Source: Pelagibius sp037652055 (GTDB lineage: Bacteria > Pseudomonadota > Alphaproteobacteria > Kiloniellales > Kiloniellaceae). From it: a stretch of 64,000 nucleotides of DNA. The notes beneath the pieces were generated by a model. The model was not told the origin of the DNA. It did not search any database and was given only the letters and a program-made list of their open reading frames with translations. Both the position numbers and the translations under genes were made by a program. Position 1 is the stretch's first letter, and every line of letters begins with the position of its first letter. Of this stretch, positions 49,986 to 58,758 are shown in pieces. The DNA is taken from positions 275,955-339,954 of the forward strand of contig NZ_JBBKAH010000011.1 in assembly GCF_037652055.1 (NCBI RefSeq), in the 5' to 3' direction.

Positions 49986-50510
49986 ATGGCAACGGGGACG
50001 GGACGATCAGGCATTGATCGGGCCATAGAACGCATCGCCTTCTGGACGGCCATGGCGGGCGGCGCCGTGCTGATCGTCGTCCTCAGCCTGACCGTTATCA
50101 GCATCATCGGGCGCGCCCTCATCTTCGCCGGACTGGGGCCGATCCCGGGGGATTTCGAGCTGGTCGAGGCCGGCACCGCCTTTGCCGTGCTGTCCTTCCT
50201 GCCGCTGTGCCAGTTCCACCGCGGTCACGTCACCGTCGACCTTTTCCTGGCCCGCGCCGGGCGGCGGCCAAACGCGATGATCGACGTCGTGGCCAACCTG
50301 CTGATGACCGGCGCGGCCGGCGTCATCACCTGGCGTCTCTTCCTCGGCCTGCTCGACAAGCGCTCCTACGGCGAGACCACCTTCATCCTGCAGTTCCCGG
50401 TCTGGTGGAGCTATACCGCCGCTCTCCTCGGCGCCGCCGTCTTCACCCTGGTCTGTGCCTACACCGTATGGCGCAGCCTCGGCGACGTGCGCGAGGCCGC
50501 GCAACGATGA
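49986..50510 (+). CDS. TRAP transporter small permease (DctQ type)
   Basis: Inner-membrane protein of 174 residues with four helices: IAFWTAMAGGAVLIVVLSLT, then TVISIIGRALIF, FAVLSFLPLCQFHRGHVTVD with the conserved RGHVTVDL-type loop, and VWWSYTAALLGAAVFTLVCA. It ends overlapping the large permease gene (ATGA). Confidence 0.94.
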   Translation: MATGTGRSGIDRAIERIAFWTAMAGGAVLIVVLSLTVISIIGRALIFAGLGPIPGDFELVEAGTAFAVLSFLPLCQFHRGHVTVDLFLARAGRRPNAMIDVVANLLMTGAAGVITWRLFLGLLDKRSYGETTFILQFPVWWSYTAALLGAAVFTLVCAYTVWRSLGDVREAAQR

Positions 50511-51829
50511 GTCACCTGGAACTCGGCCTGTGGTCCTTCCCGATCCTCCTGGGAATGATCTTCCTGCGCATCCCCATCGGCCTTGCCATGCTGATGGTCG
50601 GCTTCTTCGGCACCTGGCTGGTGACCGGCAGCTGGATCCCCATCCTGGCGCAGATGAAGTCGCTGACCTACGACACCTTCTCCAACTACTCGCTGTCGAT
50701 CGTGCCGCTGTTCCTGCTCATGGGGCAGTTCGCCACCCGCGGCGGCATGTCCCAGGCGCTCTTCAAGGCGGCGGAGACCTGGCTCGGCCATCGCAAGGGC
50801 GGCGTCGCCATGGCCGCGGTCGGTGCCTGCGCCGGCTTCGGCGCGATCTGCGGCTCCTCGCTCGCCACCGCCGCCACCATGGGCCAGGTCGCCCTGCCGG
50901 AGCTGCGCCGCTACGGCTATTCCGGCGCGCTGGCGACCGGCTGCCTCGCCGCGGGCGGCACCCTGGGCATTCTCATTCCGCCTTCGGTGGTGCTGGTGAT
51001 CTACGCCATCCTCACCGAGCAGAACATCATCAAGCTGTTCATGGCCGCCATGGTGCCGGGCGTGCTGGCCGCCCTCGGCTACATGCTCACCATCGCGGTC
51101 TACGTACGCCTGAAGCCGGGCTCGGCCGGCCTGCGTGAGCGCGCCGGCTACGGCGAGCGCTTCACCGCCATCGTCGCGGTCTGGCCGGTGCTGGTCATCT
51201 TCGCGGTGGTTATCGGCGGCATCTACCTCGGCTGGTTCACGCCGACCGAGGGCGCCGCCGTGGGCGCCGCCGGCACCGGCCTGGTCGCCCTCTTCAACGG
51301 CGGACTTTCCTGGCGCGGACTCGGCGAAGCCATCACCGGCACGGCGATCTCCACCGGCATGATCTTTTTCATCGTGCTGGGCGCCGCCGTCTACAACGGC
51401 TTCCTCGCTTTCTCCCAGCTGCCGCAGGAGGCGGCCAACACCGTCGCCTCCATGGGGGTCAGCCCCTGGCTGGTGCTGCTGGTGATCCTGCTCTGCTACC
51501 TGGTGTTCGGCTGCGTCATGGATTCCCTCTCCATGATCCTGCTGACCATCCCGATTTTCTTTCCCATCGTCTCGGTGCTCGACTTCGGCCTGCCGGCCGA
51601 GGAGATGGCGCTGTGGTTCGGCGTCATCGTGCTGATCGTGGTGGAGGTCGGCCTCATCACGCCGCCGGTCGGCATGAACCTCTTCGTCATTAACTCCATG
51701 GCGCCCGACGTGCCGCTGACGCGCACCTACGGCGGTGCCCTGCCCTTCGTGCTGAGCGACATCATCCGGGTGGCGATCCTCATCCTCTTTCCGACGATCA
51801 CCCTGGGCCTGGTGCGGCTGCTCTACTGA
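50507..51829 (+). CDS. TRAP transporter large permease (DctM type)
   Basis: Inner-membrane permease of 440 residues with about 12 helices. GACAGFGAICGSSLATAATM, GTLGILIPPSVVLVIYAILT and FGCVMDSLSMILLTIPIFFP are the DctM signatures. It completes the Na+-driven uptake system with the genes at 48574 and 49986; substrate not predictable. Confidence 0.95.
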   Translation: MSHLELGLWSFPILLGMIFLRIPIGLAMLMVGFFGTWLVTGSWIPILAQMKSLTYDTFSNYSLSIVPLFLLMGQFATRGGMSQALFKAAETWLGHRKGGVAMAAVGACAGFGAICGSSLATAATMGQVALPELRRYGYSGALATGCLAAGGTLGILIPPSVVLVIYAILTEQNIIKLFMAAMVPGVLAALGYMLTIAVYVRLKPGSAGLRERAGYGERFTAIVAVWPVLVIFAVVIGGIYLGWFTPTEGAAVGAAGTGLVALFNGGLSWRGLGEAITGTAISTGMIFFIVLGAAVYNGFLAFSQLPQEAANTVASMGVSPWLVLLVILLCYLVFGCVMDSLSMILLTIPIFFPIVSVLDFGLPAEEMALWFGVIVLIVVEVGLITPPVGMNLFVINSMAPDVPLTRTYGGALPFVLSDIIRVAILILFPTITLGLVRLLY

Positions 51830-51961
51830 CGCGCCCCGATCGCGGAACCATCCCCGCCGCGCCGAGTTCTCTTTAAAAGGGCAACACGCGGACGGCGAGA
51901 GCGTCGGCGTGATCTGTCCTCTTTGCCTCAGCCATCCTGCCAGTCTCACCTGGGGGCAACC

Positions 51962-52348
51962 ATGTCCGATCGACTCGTCAGCGATCCCGGCGGCAATCTC
52001 CTGACCCTCTGCGCCGCGGTGGGCGCGATCGTGGCCGCCTTCGCCTACTTCGACCCGGCAAGCGGCATCAACGGCACTCCCGGGGCCTTGCTGGTCATCG
52101 CCTCCAGCATCGCGATCTGCCTCGCCGGCCTCGTTGTCGTCGCCGCAGCGCTGCACCGGGGCCCGTTACACGCGACCCTCGTCGTGCTCCTGCTGCTCGG
52201 CATCCTCGGCACCGCATTGGCCGCAGCGATGCTGCACAGCACTCTGCTGCTCGCGATGATGGGGCTCTGCCTGCTCGGCTGGCTGGCGCATCTCTTCACC
52301 CGCAAGGGCGGCCGCCCGGCGGCCGCAGCCGAAGGAGCCGCACGATGA
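51962..52348 (+). CDS. Small membrane subunit of split quinoprotein dehydrogenase
   Basis: Protein of 128 residues with four hydrophobic helices (about 13-33, 40-60, 68-86, 91-108) and a short basic end. In the membrane-bound glucose/quinate/shikimate dehydrogenases, a membrane domain of about 150 residues precedes the PQQ domain in one chain. Here a protein of this type is encoded just before, and its TGA overlaps the ATG of the PQQ gene. So it is most likely the detached quinone-interacting membrane part. ATG 51962 follows CTGGGGGCAACC. Confidence 0.72.
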   Translation: MSDRLVSDPGGNLLTLCAAVGAIVAAFAYFDPASGINGTPGALLVIASSIAICLAGLVVVAAALHRGPLHATLVVLLLLGILGTALAAAMLHSTLLLAMMGLCLLGWLAHLFTRKGGRPAAAAEGAAR

Positions 52349-54279
52349 TGCAGCCTTGCCCGCTTGCGCCTCGCAATCTTTTGCGCGGCAGCGCGCTCAC
52401 CCTCACGCTGCTTTGTGCGGCGGCGGCCGACGCCGCGGAGCCCGGCGACTGGTCGACCTTCAACGGCGACCTCGCCGCGCAGAAGTACACGACGGCCGAC
52501 CAGGTCACGCCGCAGAACGTCGGCGAGTTGGAGAAGGTCTGGGAGACCCACACCGGCGACGTCTCCGACGGCAGCGGTGACAGGCCGGCCTCGGTATGGT
52601 CGGCAACGCCCCTCTTCGTGAACGACACGCTCTATCTCGGCACGCCGTTCTACCGCATCTTCGCGCTGGAGCCCGACACCGGCGCGGTGAAGTGGACCTA
52701 CGACAGCAAGTCCTCGCTCGAGGCCCTCACCCAGCCCGCCCTGAAGAACCGCGGCGTCGCCTACTGGCAGGCAGAGACGCCGGCCGCCGGCGAGCCCTGT
52801 CAGAAGCGCGTCTACATCGGCACCATGGATGCCAAGCTGCACGCGGTCGACGCCGACAGCGGCGCGCCCTGTGCCGATTTCGGCGAGGACGGTGTGCTGA
52901 ACGTGAACCAGTGGAACACGCCGGAGGCGGAATGGCCGCTCTCCCTGCTGCAGCCGCCGACGGTCTACCAGGACACGCTGTTCATCGGCTGGGCCGGCAA
53001 GGACTGGGCGGCGAGCGCGACGCCGCCGGGCATGGTCTTTGCCGTCGATGCGCGCAGCGGCGCGCTGAAGTGGTCGTTCAACCCGCTGCCGGATGACTAT
53101 CCGGGCATCACCGGCACCGCGAACGTCTGGGCCTCCATGTCGGTCGACGCCGAGCGCGGCATCCTCTACCTGCCGGTCAGCTCGCCCAGCCCCAACTTCT
53201 ACGGCGGCAACCGCACGGCGCCGATCCCGCTGGCCACCTCGGTCACCGCGCTGGATACCGAGACCGGCGCGGTGATCTGGAGCCGCCAGCTGGTGCACCA
53301 CGACATCTGGGACTACGACACCCCGGCACCGCCCACCCTTGTCGACATCCGCAAGGACGGGCGCACCATCCCCGCCCTGGTGCAGACCTCCAAGCAGGGC
53401 TTCCTCTATGTGCTGGACCGCACCACCGGCGAGCCGGTCTATCCGATCGAGGAGCGGGCGGTGCCGGCCTCCGACGTTGACGGCGAAGAGGCGGTGCCGA
53501 CCCAGCCCTGGGTCGAGACGCCGCCGCCCGTCATCGACGTCGGCGACTGGCCCGGCGTGTTCTGGCTGGCCGACTGGACGAGCCTCGGCTACTGCAGCGA
53601 AACCGCCGAGGCGCTGCGCTACGAAGGACTCTTCACGCCGCCCAGCCAGGAGGGCACCCTGACCTACCCGGCGACCGTCGGCGGCGCCCAGTGGGGCGGC
53701 GGGGCTGTCGATCCGCGCAGCAACACCTTCATCGTCAACAGCTCCAGCGTCGTGCAGATCTACCGGCTGATCGCCCGCGAGCAGTACGAGAGAGAAGCGA
53801 CGGGCGGCGGCAACGAGCAGGGCTATTCGCCCCAGGCCGGCGCGCCCTACGGCATGCACCTGACCAACTTCCTCAATCCCCTCGGCATGCCCTGCTGGAA
53901 GCCGCCCTACGGCACCCTGTCGGCCTACAACCTCGACAGCGGCGAACTGCTGTGGCGCAAGCCCTTCGGTCAGGTGCAGAAGTGGGGCTTCTACATGCCG
54001 GAGTCCTGGGGCTCGCCGACCATCGGCGGCCCGGTGGTGACGGCCAGCGGCCTGGTCTTCATCGGCGCCTCGATGGATTCGCACGTGCGCGCCATCGACG
54101 TGAACAGCGGCGAGGCGCTGTGGTCGGCGCAGGTCGACGCGCCGGCGGTCTCGCTGCCCGCGGTCTACACCTACCAGGGCCGGCAGTACGTGGTCTTCGC
54201 CGTCGGCGGCAATTCGATCCTGTCGCCGCGCGTCTCCGACCAGATCGTCGCCTTCGCCCTGCCGCAAGGGCGCGAGTGA
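52345..54279 (+). CDS. PQQ-dependent dehydrogenase, periplasmic catalytic part
   Basis: Protein of 644 residues with a signal peptide (about 1-31, cleavage DAA-E). GDWSTFNGDLAAQKYTTADQ, then LFVNDTLYLGTPFYRIFALE and the tryptophan-docking repeats of an eight-bladed PQQ propeller. The conserved HHDIWDYDTPAPPTLVDIRK and DRTTGEPVYPIEERAVPASD segments match the membrane glucose/quinate/shikimate dehydrogenase group. This form lacks the fused N-terminal membrane domain; the 51962-52348 gene supplies it. Substrate: glucose, quinate or shikimate are the family options. PQQ-synthesis genes are not in the window. Confidence 0.92.
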   Translation: MMQPCPLAPRNLLRGSALTLTLLCAAAADAAEPGDWSTFNGDLAAQKYTTADQVTPQNVGELEKVWETHTGDVSDGSGDRPASVWSATPLFVNDTLYLGTPFYRIFALEPDTGAVKWTYDSKSSLEALTQPALKNRGVAYWQAETPAAGEPCQKRVYIGTMDAKLHAVDADSGAPCADFGEDGVLNVNQWNTPEAEWPLSLLQPPTVYQDTLFIGWAGKDWAASATPPGMVFAVDARSGALKWSFNPLPDDYPGITGTANVWASMSVDAERGILYLPVSSPSPNFYGGNRTAPIPLATSVTALDTETGAVIWSRQLVHHDIWDYDTPAPPTLVDIRKDGRTIPALVQTSKQGFLYVLDRTTGEPVYPIEERAVPASDVDGEEAVPTQPWVETPPPVIDVGDWPGVFWLADWTSLGYCSETAEALRYEGLFTPPSQEGTLTYPATVGGAQWGGGAVDPRSNTFIVNSSSVVQIYRLIAREQYEREATGGGNEQGYSPQAGAPYGMHLTNFLNPLGMPCWKPPYGTLSAYNLDSGELLWRKPFGQVQKWGFYMPESWGSPTIGGPVVTASGLVFIGASMDSHVRAIDVNSGEALWSAQVDAPAVSLPAVYTYQGRQYVVFAVGGNSILSPRVSDQIVAFALPQGRE

Positions 54280-54344
54280 GTTCCGGATTTTCCTGGGCCC
54301 AGATTTTTTCTGGACAGGCCGGCATAGTCCGCTATCTGGAGGGC

Positions 54345-54929
54345 ATGGATCCCGACCGCGCCACCGATCCGCTCGACCTTGATCGCCGCACCGGCCTGCC
54401 CGCCGAGTGGTTCGCGCTGCTGCGCCGCCACCCGCGCGCGGACTGGCAGGGCAACGCGCGGTTGGGCATGACGGCGCGCTTCTGGCTCGACCGCCACGCC
54501 GCCTTCCGCGGCCTCGGCGACGCGCTGGACCAGACGACCCAGCGCTTTCTCGGCGGCGGCCTCCCGCCCGAGGACTTCCAGGCTTTCTTCGCGCCGCGCC
54601 TGCAGGTCCTGCTGGGCGAACTGAACGGCCACCACCAGGTCGAGGACCACCACTACTTCCCCGCCTTCCGCCAGGCCGAACCGGCCCTCGCCCCCGGCTT
54701 CGACCTGCTGGACCGCGATCACCAGGCGCTGCACGCCGATCTCTATGCGACCGCCGATGCCGCCAACGCGCTGCTGCAGGCGCTCGCCCGCACGCCCGAC
54801 GCCGAAGGCCCGGCGGCCGCCTACGCCGAGACCAGCGCGCGCCTGCTGACGCGCATGCGCCGCCACCTCGACGACGAAGAGGACCTCGTCATTCCGCTGA
54901 TGATCGAGCACGGGGAACTGGTCGGGTGA
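54345..54929 (+). CDS. Hemerythrin domain-containing protein
   Basis: Protein of 194 residues with the diiron four-helix pattern: His in TARFWLDRHAAFRG, HHQVEDHHYFPAF (HxxxE/HHxxF), LLDRDHQALHADL and HLDDEEDLVIPLM. Hemerythrins bind oxygen or sense NO/redox state. ATG 54345 follows GGAGGGC. Its TGA overlaps a GTG start of the protease gene (GTGA). The placement after a quinoprotein and before a protease is unusual. Confidence 0.9.
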   Translation: MDPDRATDPLDLDRRTGLPAEWFALLRRHPRADWQGNARLGMTARFWLDRHAAFRGLGDALDQTTQRFLGGGLPPEDFQAFFAPRLQVLLGELNGHHQVEDHHYFPAFRQAEPALAPGFDLLDRDHQALHADLYATADAANALLQALARTPDAEGPAAAYAETSARLLTRMRRHLDDEEDLVIPLMIEHGELVG

Positions 54930-56257
54930 GCGCCCCGCGCGCCGCGCGCGCCCGGCGCGACCCGCGCATGGTTGCCGCGGCCTGTGCCGCCACGGTGATG
55001 TTCGGGCCGGCCGCGGCGGCGGACGACGGCGACATCGACACGGCGCGCGCCGTGCTGCAGGCGGCGCAAACGCTCTGCCCGGAGGGCATCCTCGATGCGC
55101 AGAGCATCGCCGCACGCCTCGATGGGCCGCTTTCCGGTTTCACGGTTTCAAATGTCGCGGACCGCGGCCCGCCCGACGCCTGGGCGTTTCGGGACCTTAT
55201 ATTGGAAGACCGCGCGCGGGGCCTGGCGCTGCTGATCCACGCGACGCGCGCGCCCGCCGGCCTGCGGCGCGTCGTCTTCGAGAGTCACGACCTGAGCACG
55301 GCACGGCCCGTCATGACGCTGCTCGCCGGCGGCGACTGCGCGCCGCAGCACGCCCGGGCGATCCGCTACGGCGACGACGGCACGGCACTGGAACTCGTGC
55401 TCTACGCTGCCGATCTCGCCACGGTGCAGGCGGTCGAGCCGCTGAACCCGCCAGTCCCGGACGGAACCGACCCCGGCGGCGTCACCGTCGCCCACATCGA
55501 CAGCGGCGTGAACTACCGGCTGCCGCAGATCGCCGCGCGGCTGGCGCGCGATGATGAAGGCCGCTTTCTTGGCCGCGACCTGTGGGACGGCGATGGCCGG
55601 CCCTACGACGGCGACACCGGCCGCTCGCCGTTCTTTCCGATCCGCCACGGCACCCCGGTCGCCAGCCTGCTGATCGCAGAGGCCCCCGGCGTGCGCCTGC
55701 TGCCGATCCGCTATCCGCGGCCCGACATGACGCGCATGGCCGAGGTGGTCGCGATCGCGGCGGCCGCCGGCGCGCGCATCGTCGCCCTGCCGATGGGCAG
55801 TCGCGATCCGGACGACTGGGCCGCTTTCGCCGAGGCCGCCCAGGCGCACCAGGAGATTCTCTTCGTGGTCTCCGCCGGCAACGACGGGCGCGACATCGAC
55901 GCGGCGCCGCTCTACCCGGCGAGCCTGTCGTTGGACAACATGGTGGTGGTGACCTCTGCCGACGCTTTCGGACGGCTGGCGCCGGGCTCCAACTGGGGAC
56001 GCGCCAGTGTCGATCTCATGGTGCCGGCCGAAGGAATCGAGGTGACCGATTACCGCGGCGCGCGCGGCACGGCCTCGGGCTCCAGCTACGCGGTGCCGCG
56101 TGTCGTGGCATTGGCCGCGCGCCTGCTGGCGGAGAATCCCGACTGGGTCACGGCGACGCTGAAGCGCGCGCTCTTCGCCCGCGCGGCACCACCCATGGAG
56201 CGCGGCGCGCCGCGGGTCGCCGTGGGATGGATCCCCGATCCGGCGGACGACCTGTGA
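54926..56257 (+). CDS. S8 family (subtilisin-like) serine protease
   Basis: Protein of about 443 residues. Catalytic Asp in VAHIDSGVNYRLPQ, His in FPIRHGTPVASLLIAEAP, oxyanion Asn in VVSAGNDGRDI and Ser in ARGTASGSSYAVPRVVAL, so the triad is complete. An N-terminal signal (MVAAACAATVMFGPAAAA) suggests export; a pro-domain-like region fills about 45-165. The GTG at 54926 overlaps the hemerythrin stop; ATG 54968 is an alternative start that also keeps the signal. Confidence 0.9.
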   Translation: MSAPRAARARRDPRMVAAACAATVMFGPAAAADDGDIDTARAVLQAAQTLCPEGILDAQSIAARLDGPLSGFTVSNVADRGPPDAWAFRDLILEDRARGLALLIHATRAPAGLRRVVFESHDLSTARPVMTLLAGGDCAPQHARAIRYGDDGTALELVLYAADLATVQAVEPLNPPVPDGTDPGGVTVAHIDSGVNYRLPQIAARLARDDEGRFLGRDLWDGDGRPYDGDTGRSPFFPIRHGTPVASLLIAEAPGVRLLPIRYPRPDMTRMAEVVAIAAAAGARIVALPMGSRDPDDWAAFAEAAQAHQEILFVVSAGNDGRDIDAAPLYPASLSLDNMVVVTSADAFGRLAPGSNWGRASVDLMVPAEGIEVTDYRGARGTASGSSYAVPRVVALAARLLAENPDWVTATLKRALFARAAPPMERGAPRVAVGWIPDPADDL

Positions 56258-56260
56258 CGG

Positions 56261-57397
56261 TTACTGCAACTTCGGCGGGCGCGGCGGCGGATTGTTGAGG
56301 AATTGCTCGGCGGCAGCGGCGCTCTGCGGGTTGACCTCTTTCAGCCGCGCCAGCGCGCGTTCGGCCAAATCCACATCACCGCCCCAGGCGCCGGCCTGGA
56401 TCGCCAGCCGCAGCACCTGCAAGTCGTCGCCGACCAGGTCGTCGCCAGTGTGGTCCAGCAGCCAGGCGAGATGCGGCAGCGCCGCTTCGAAGTCGCGCGC
56501 CAGGTGGTAGGTGACGGCAAGGCCGATGCGCGTGTTGACGGCGTTGGGATCCTCGGCGAGGCCCTGCTGGAAGAGCGCGATGGCGGCTTGCGTGCGCCCG
56601 GCGCGCCCGAGCGTCTGGCCGGCCAGGTCGGAAAGCTGGCGGTTGCCCGAGCGCGTGCAGGATACCTCGATGGCCTTGGCCTGCTGATCCTCCAGGCGCC
56701 GCCCCGCGTCGCGGAAGTTGTCCAGCAGGGTCGTGCAGATGCGCACGGCCCCGCCGATCTCGGCGCTGGCATCGCTCACCGCCGCGCTGCCGCTGCGTTC
56801 GGCCAGTTCGGCGATCGCCGTGGCGGGGATCGCCTCGAACCGCCCCTCGCCGCCCGAGGCGACGATGCCGACCAGATCCCCCTTTTCATCGACCAGCGCG
56901 CCGCCGCCGTTGCCCGGCTGGCTGTAGGCACCGTGGTGCAGGCGGGCGAGCGGCTTGCCGGGCGGCGGGGCAAAGTGCAGGCGGCCCGGATCGTAGACGC
57001 GAATGCGTTGCCGGCCGACGTCGGCGCCGACGGTGTAGAGCGTGCTGTCGGGTGCAACGGGCGCCGGCGCCAGCACCGGACCGGGCGGCAGGCCCGCCAC
57101 CTCCAACAGCACCAGGTCGCCGGGATAGTCGGTCAGCACCACCGTGGCCCGCAGAGGGCTGCCGTCGGCCAGGAACACCCGAACCGTGCGCATGTCGGCG
57201 ACCACGTGGCGCGCCGTCACCAGCCTGGTCTCGCTGAGGCGCACGGCGCTGCCCACCGGATCGAAGCCCGAGATCGCGAAGACCGCGGCGCGGGCGTCGC
57301 AGACCGGCTGCGGCTGCGCGCAGGAATCGTCCTGCGCGCCGGCGGCGGCGGGCAGCAGCACGAGAAGCAGGACGGCGGCAGCGCGGCGGAGGGTCAT
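56261..57397 (-). CDS. Trypsin-like protein with TPR tail, catalytic Ser replaced by Gly
   Basis: Protein of 378 residues with a signal peptide (LRRAAAVLLLVLLPAAAGA). Residues about 35-200 are a trypsin/HtrA-like fold: His in TARHVVADMRT, Asp in TDYPGDLVLLEVAG. The serine motif, normally GNSGGP, reads QPGNGGGALVDEKGDLVGIV, so Gly stands where the nucleophile should be. The C-terminal third (about 250-370) is TPR-like (AIALFQQGLAEDPNAVNTRI). It converges on the subtilisin gene, with stops three bases apart. Likely a binding or regulatory pseudoprotease. Confidence 0.82.
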   Translation of the reverse strand: MTLRRAAAVLLLVLLPAAAGAQDDSCAQPQPVCDARAAVFAISGFDPVGSAVRLSETRLVTARHVVADMRTVRVFLADGSPLRATVVLTDYPGDLVLLEVAGLPPGPVLAPAPVAPDSTLYTVGADVGRQRIRVYDPGRLHFAPPPGKPLARLHHGAYSQPGNGGGALVDEKGDLVGIVASGGEGRFEAIPATAIAELAERSGSAAVSDASAEIGGAVRICTTLLDNFRDAGRRLEDQQAKAIEVSCTRSGNRQLSDLAGQTLGRAGRTQAAIALFQQGLAEDPNAVNTRIGLAVTYHLARDFEAALPHLAWLLDHTGDDLVGDDLQVLRLAIQAGAWGGDVDLAERALARLKEVNPQSAAAAEQFLNNPPPRPPKLQ

Positions 57398-57523
57398 GGC
57401 TCCAGTGTGCGCCGGTTGAGCGCGCGAATGCAAACGGCCGCGGCCCGGGCGGCGCCATCGCCCTGAAGCAACCGCCGCCCTGAAGGAACCACGGGCGGAC
57501 CGCGCACGTTGTCGAAGCGCATC

Positions 57524-58513
57524 ATGGCGACATCGGCTTCCCATCGCGGCGCCCGCGCCCCGCTTTTCGCCGGCCTGGTCTATGTCCAGCTTGCCGCCGG
57601 CATGATCCTCTTCGGTTCGGCGACGCCGGTTTCCAAGCTGGTGACCGACGCGATGCCGGTCTTCATCGGCGCCACCCTGCGCGTCGCGATCGGCGCCCTG
57701 GTGCTGGCGCCGCTGCTGCTGGTCTACCGCGGCGAGATCGCCAAGCTCGGCCGCCGCGACTGGCTGCTCACCGCGCTGATCGCCGTCTTCGGCATGTTCG
57801 GCTTCACCGTCTTCATGCTGGCGGGCATGAGTCTCGTCAGCGGCGTGACCGGCGCCGTCGTCATGTCGACCACCCCCGCCGTCACCGCCGGCGTCGCCAT
57901 CCTGCTGCTCGGCGAGCAGGCCAACTGGCGCAAGCTCACCGCCATCGCGCTGGCGGTGGGCGGCGTGCTGCTGCTCTATGTGGGCGGCGGAACGGAGGGC
58001 GGTTCCGGCGGCGGCGGCGGCGGCGGGCCCCTCGTCGATCTCCTGCGCGATCTCGGCGGCGGGGCGCTGCTCGGCGGCCTGCTGGTCTTCGCCGCGGTCT
58101 GCTGCGAGGTCACCTACACCCTGCTGGGCCAGCGGGTCAGCCGCGACGCCAATCCGCTGGTCGTCGCCTTCCTCGCCGCCGCCCTGGCGATCCCGCTGTT
58201 CCTGCCGCTGGCCGCCTGGGAATGGCCGCGCTTCGATGCCGCCGCGGTGGCAACCGGCGGCTGGCTTGCCGCGCTGTGGTACGGCGCCGGCACCCTCGCG
58301 CTGGGCACCTGGTGCTGGTATTCCGGCATCGCCAAGACCGAGGGCACCGTCGCCGCCGCCTTCATGGGCCTCATGCCGGCCTCGGCGCTGGTACTCTCCT
58401 ACCTGCTGCTCGGCGAGCGCTTCCAGTGGATCCACCTCGCCGGCTTCGGCATCGTTTTCGCCGGCGTGCTGCTGATGTCCTGGGAACACGCCCGCATGGC
58501 GCGCAAACGCTAG
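57524..58513 (+). CDS. DMT superfamily transporter (EamA)
   Basis: Inner-membrane protein of 329 residues with ten helices in two EamA repeats (LVYVQLAAGMILFGSATPVS ... LAVGGVLLLYVGG; LLVFAAVCCEVTYTLLGQRV ... GFGIVFAGVLLMSWEHARM). Between the halves is a Gly-rich loop (about residues 158-172) encoded by GGC repeats. Exporter of small metabolites; substrate unknown. ATG 57524 used; an in-frame TTG lies 15 bases earlier and neither start has a strong ribosome site. Confidence 0.9.
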   Translation: MATSASHRGARAPLFAGLVYVQLAAGMILFGSATPVSKLVTDAMPVFIGATLRVAIGALVLAPLLLVYRGEIAKLGRRDWLLTALIAVFGMFGFTVFMLAGMSLVSGVTGAVVMSTTPAVTAGVAILLLGEQANWRKLTAIALAVGGVLLLYVGGGTEGGSGGGGGGGPLVDLLRDLGGGALLGGLLVFAAVCCEVTYTLLGQRVSRDANPLVVAFLAAALAIPLFLPLAAWEWPRFDAAAVATGGWLAALWYGAGTLALGTWCWYSGIAKTEGTVAAAFMGLMPASALVLSYLLLGERFQWIHLAGFGIVFAGVLLMSWEHARMARKR

Positions 58514-58758
58514 AGCGTCGTCCACTGCCCCAGGCCGGTGCCCGGCGTTCCAAGGCGGAACAGGCTCTACCTGCAGATGCATCGCGCCGCGATCTAAACG
58601 TCTTAACTATTCTTTTCTATGATACTTTCCTAATCACGCTGCTAGAGTTCATCATGGGGAAGGCCGAGAACGACCTGATGTTCCTTGCGTCACCGTTCCT
58701 AATTTTCTGACGACTTAAGTCGGCCGCCCCGTTCTGTGTCTGAGACCTGGGGGTGGCT

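Noticed and set aside
52045..54267. 740-codon minus-strand open frame
   Set aside because: Antisense of the PQQ dehydrogenase; no family features.
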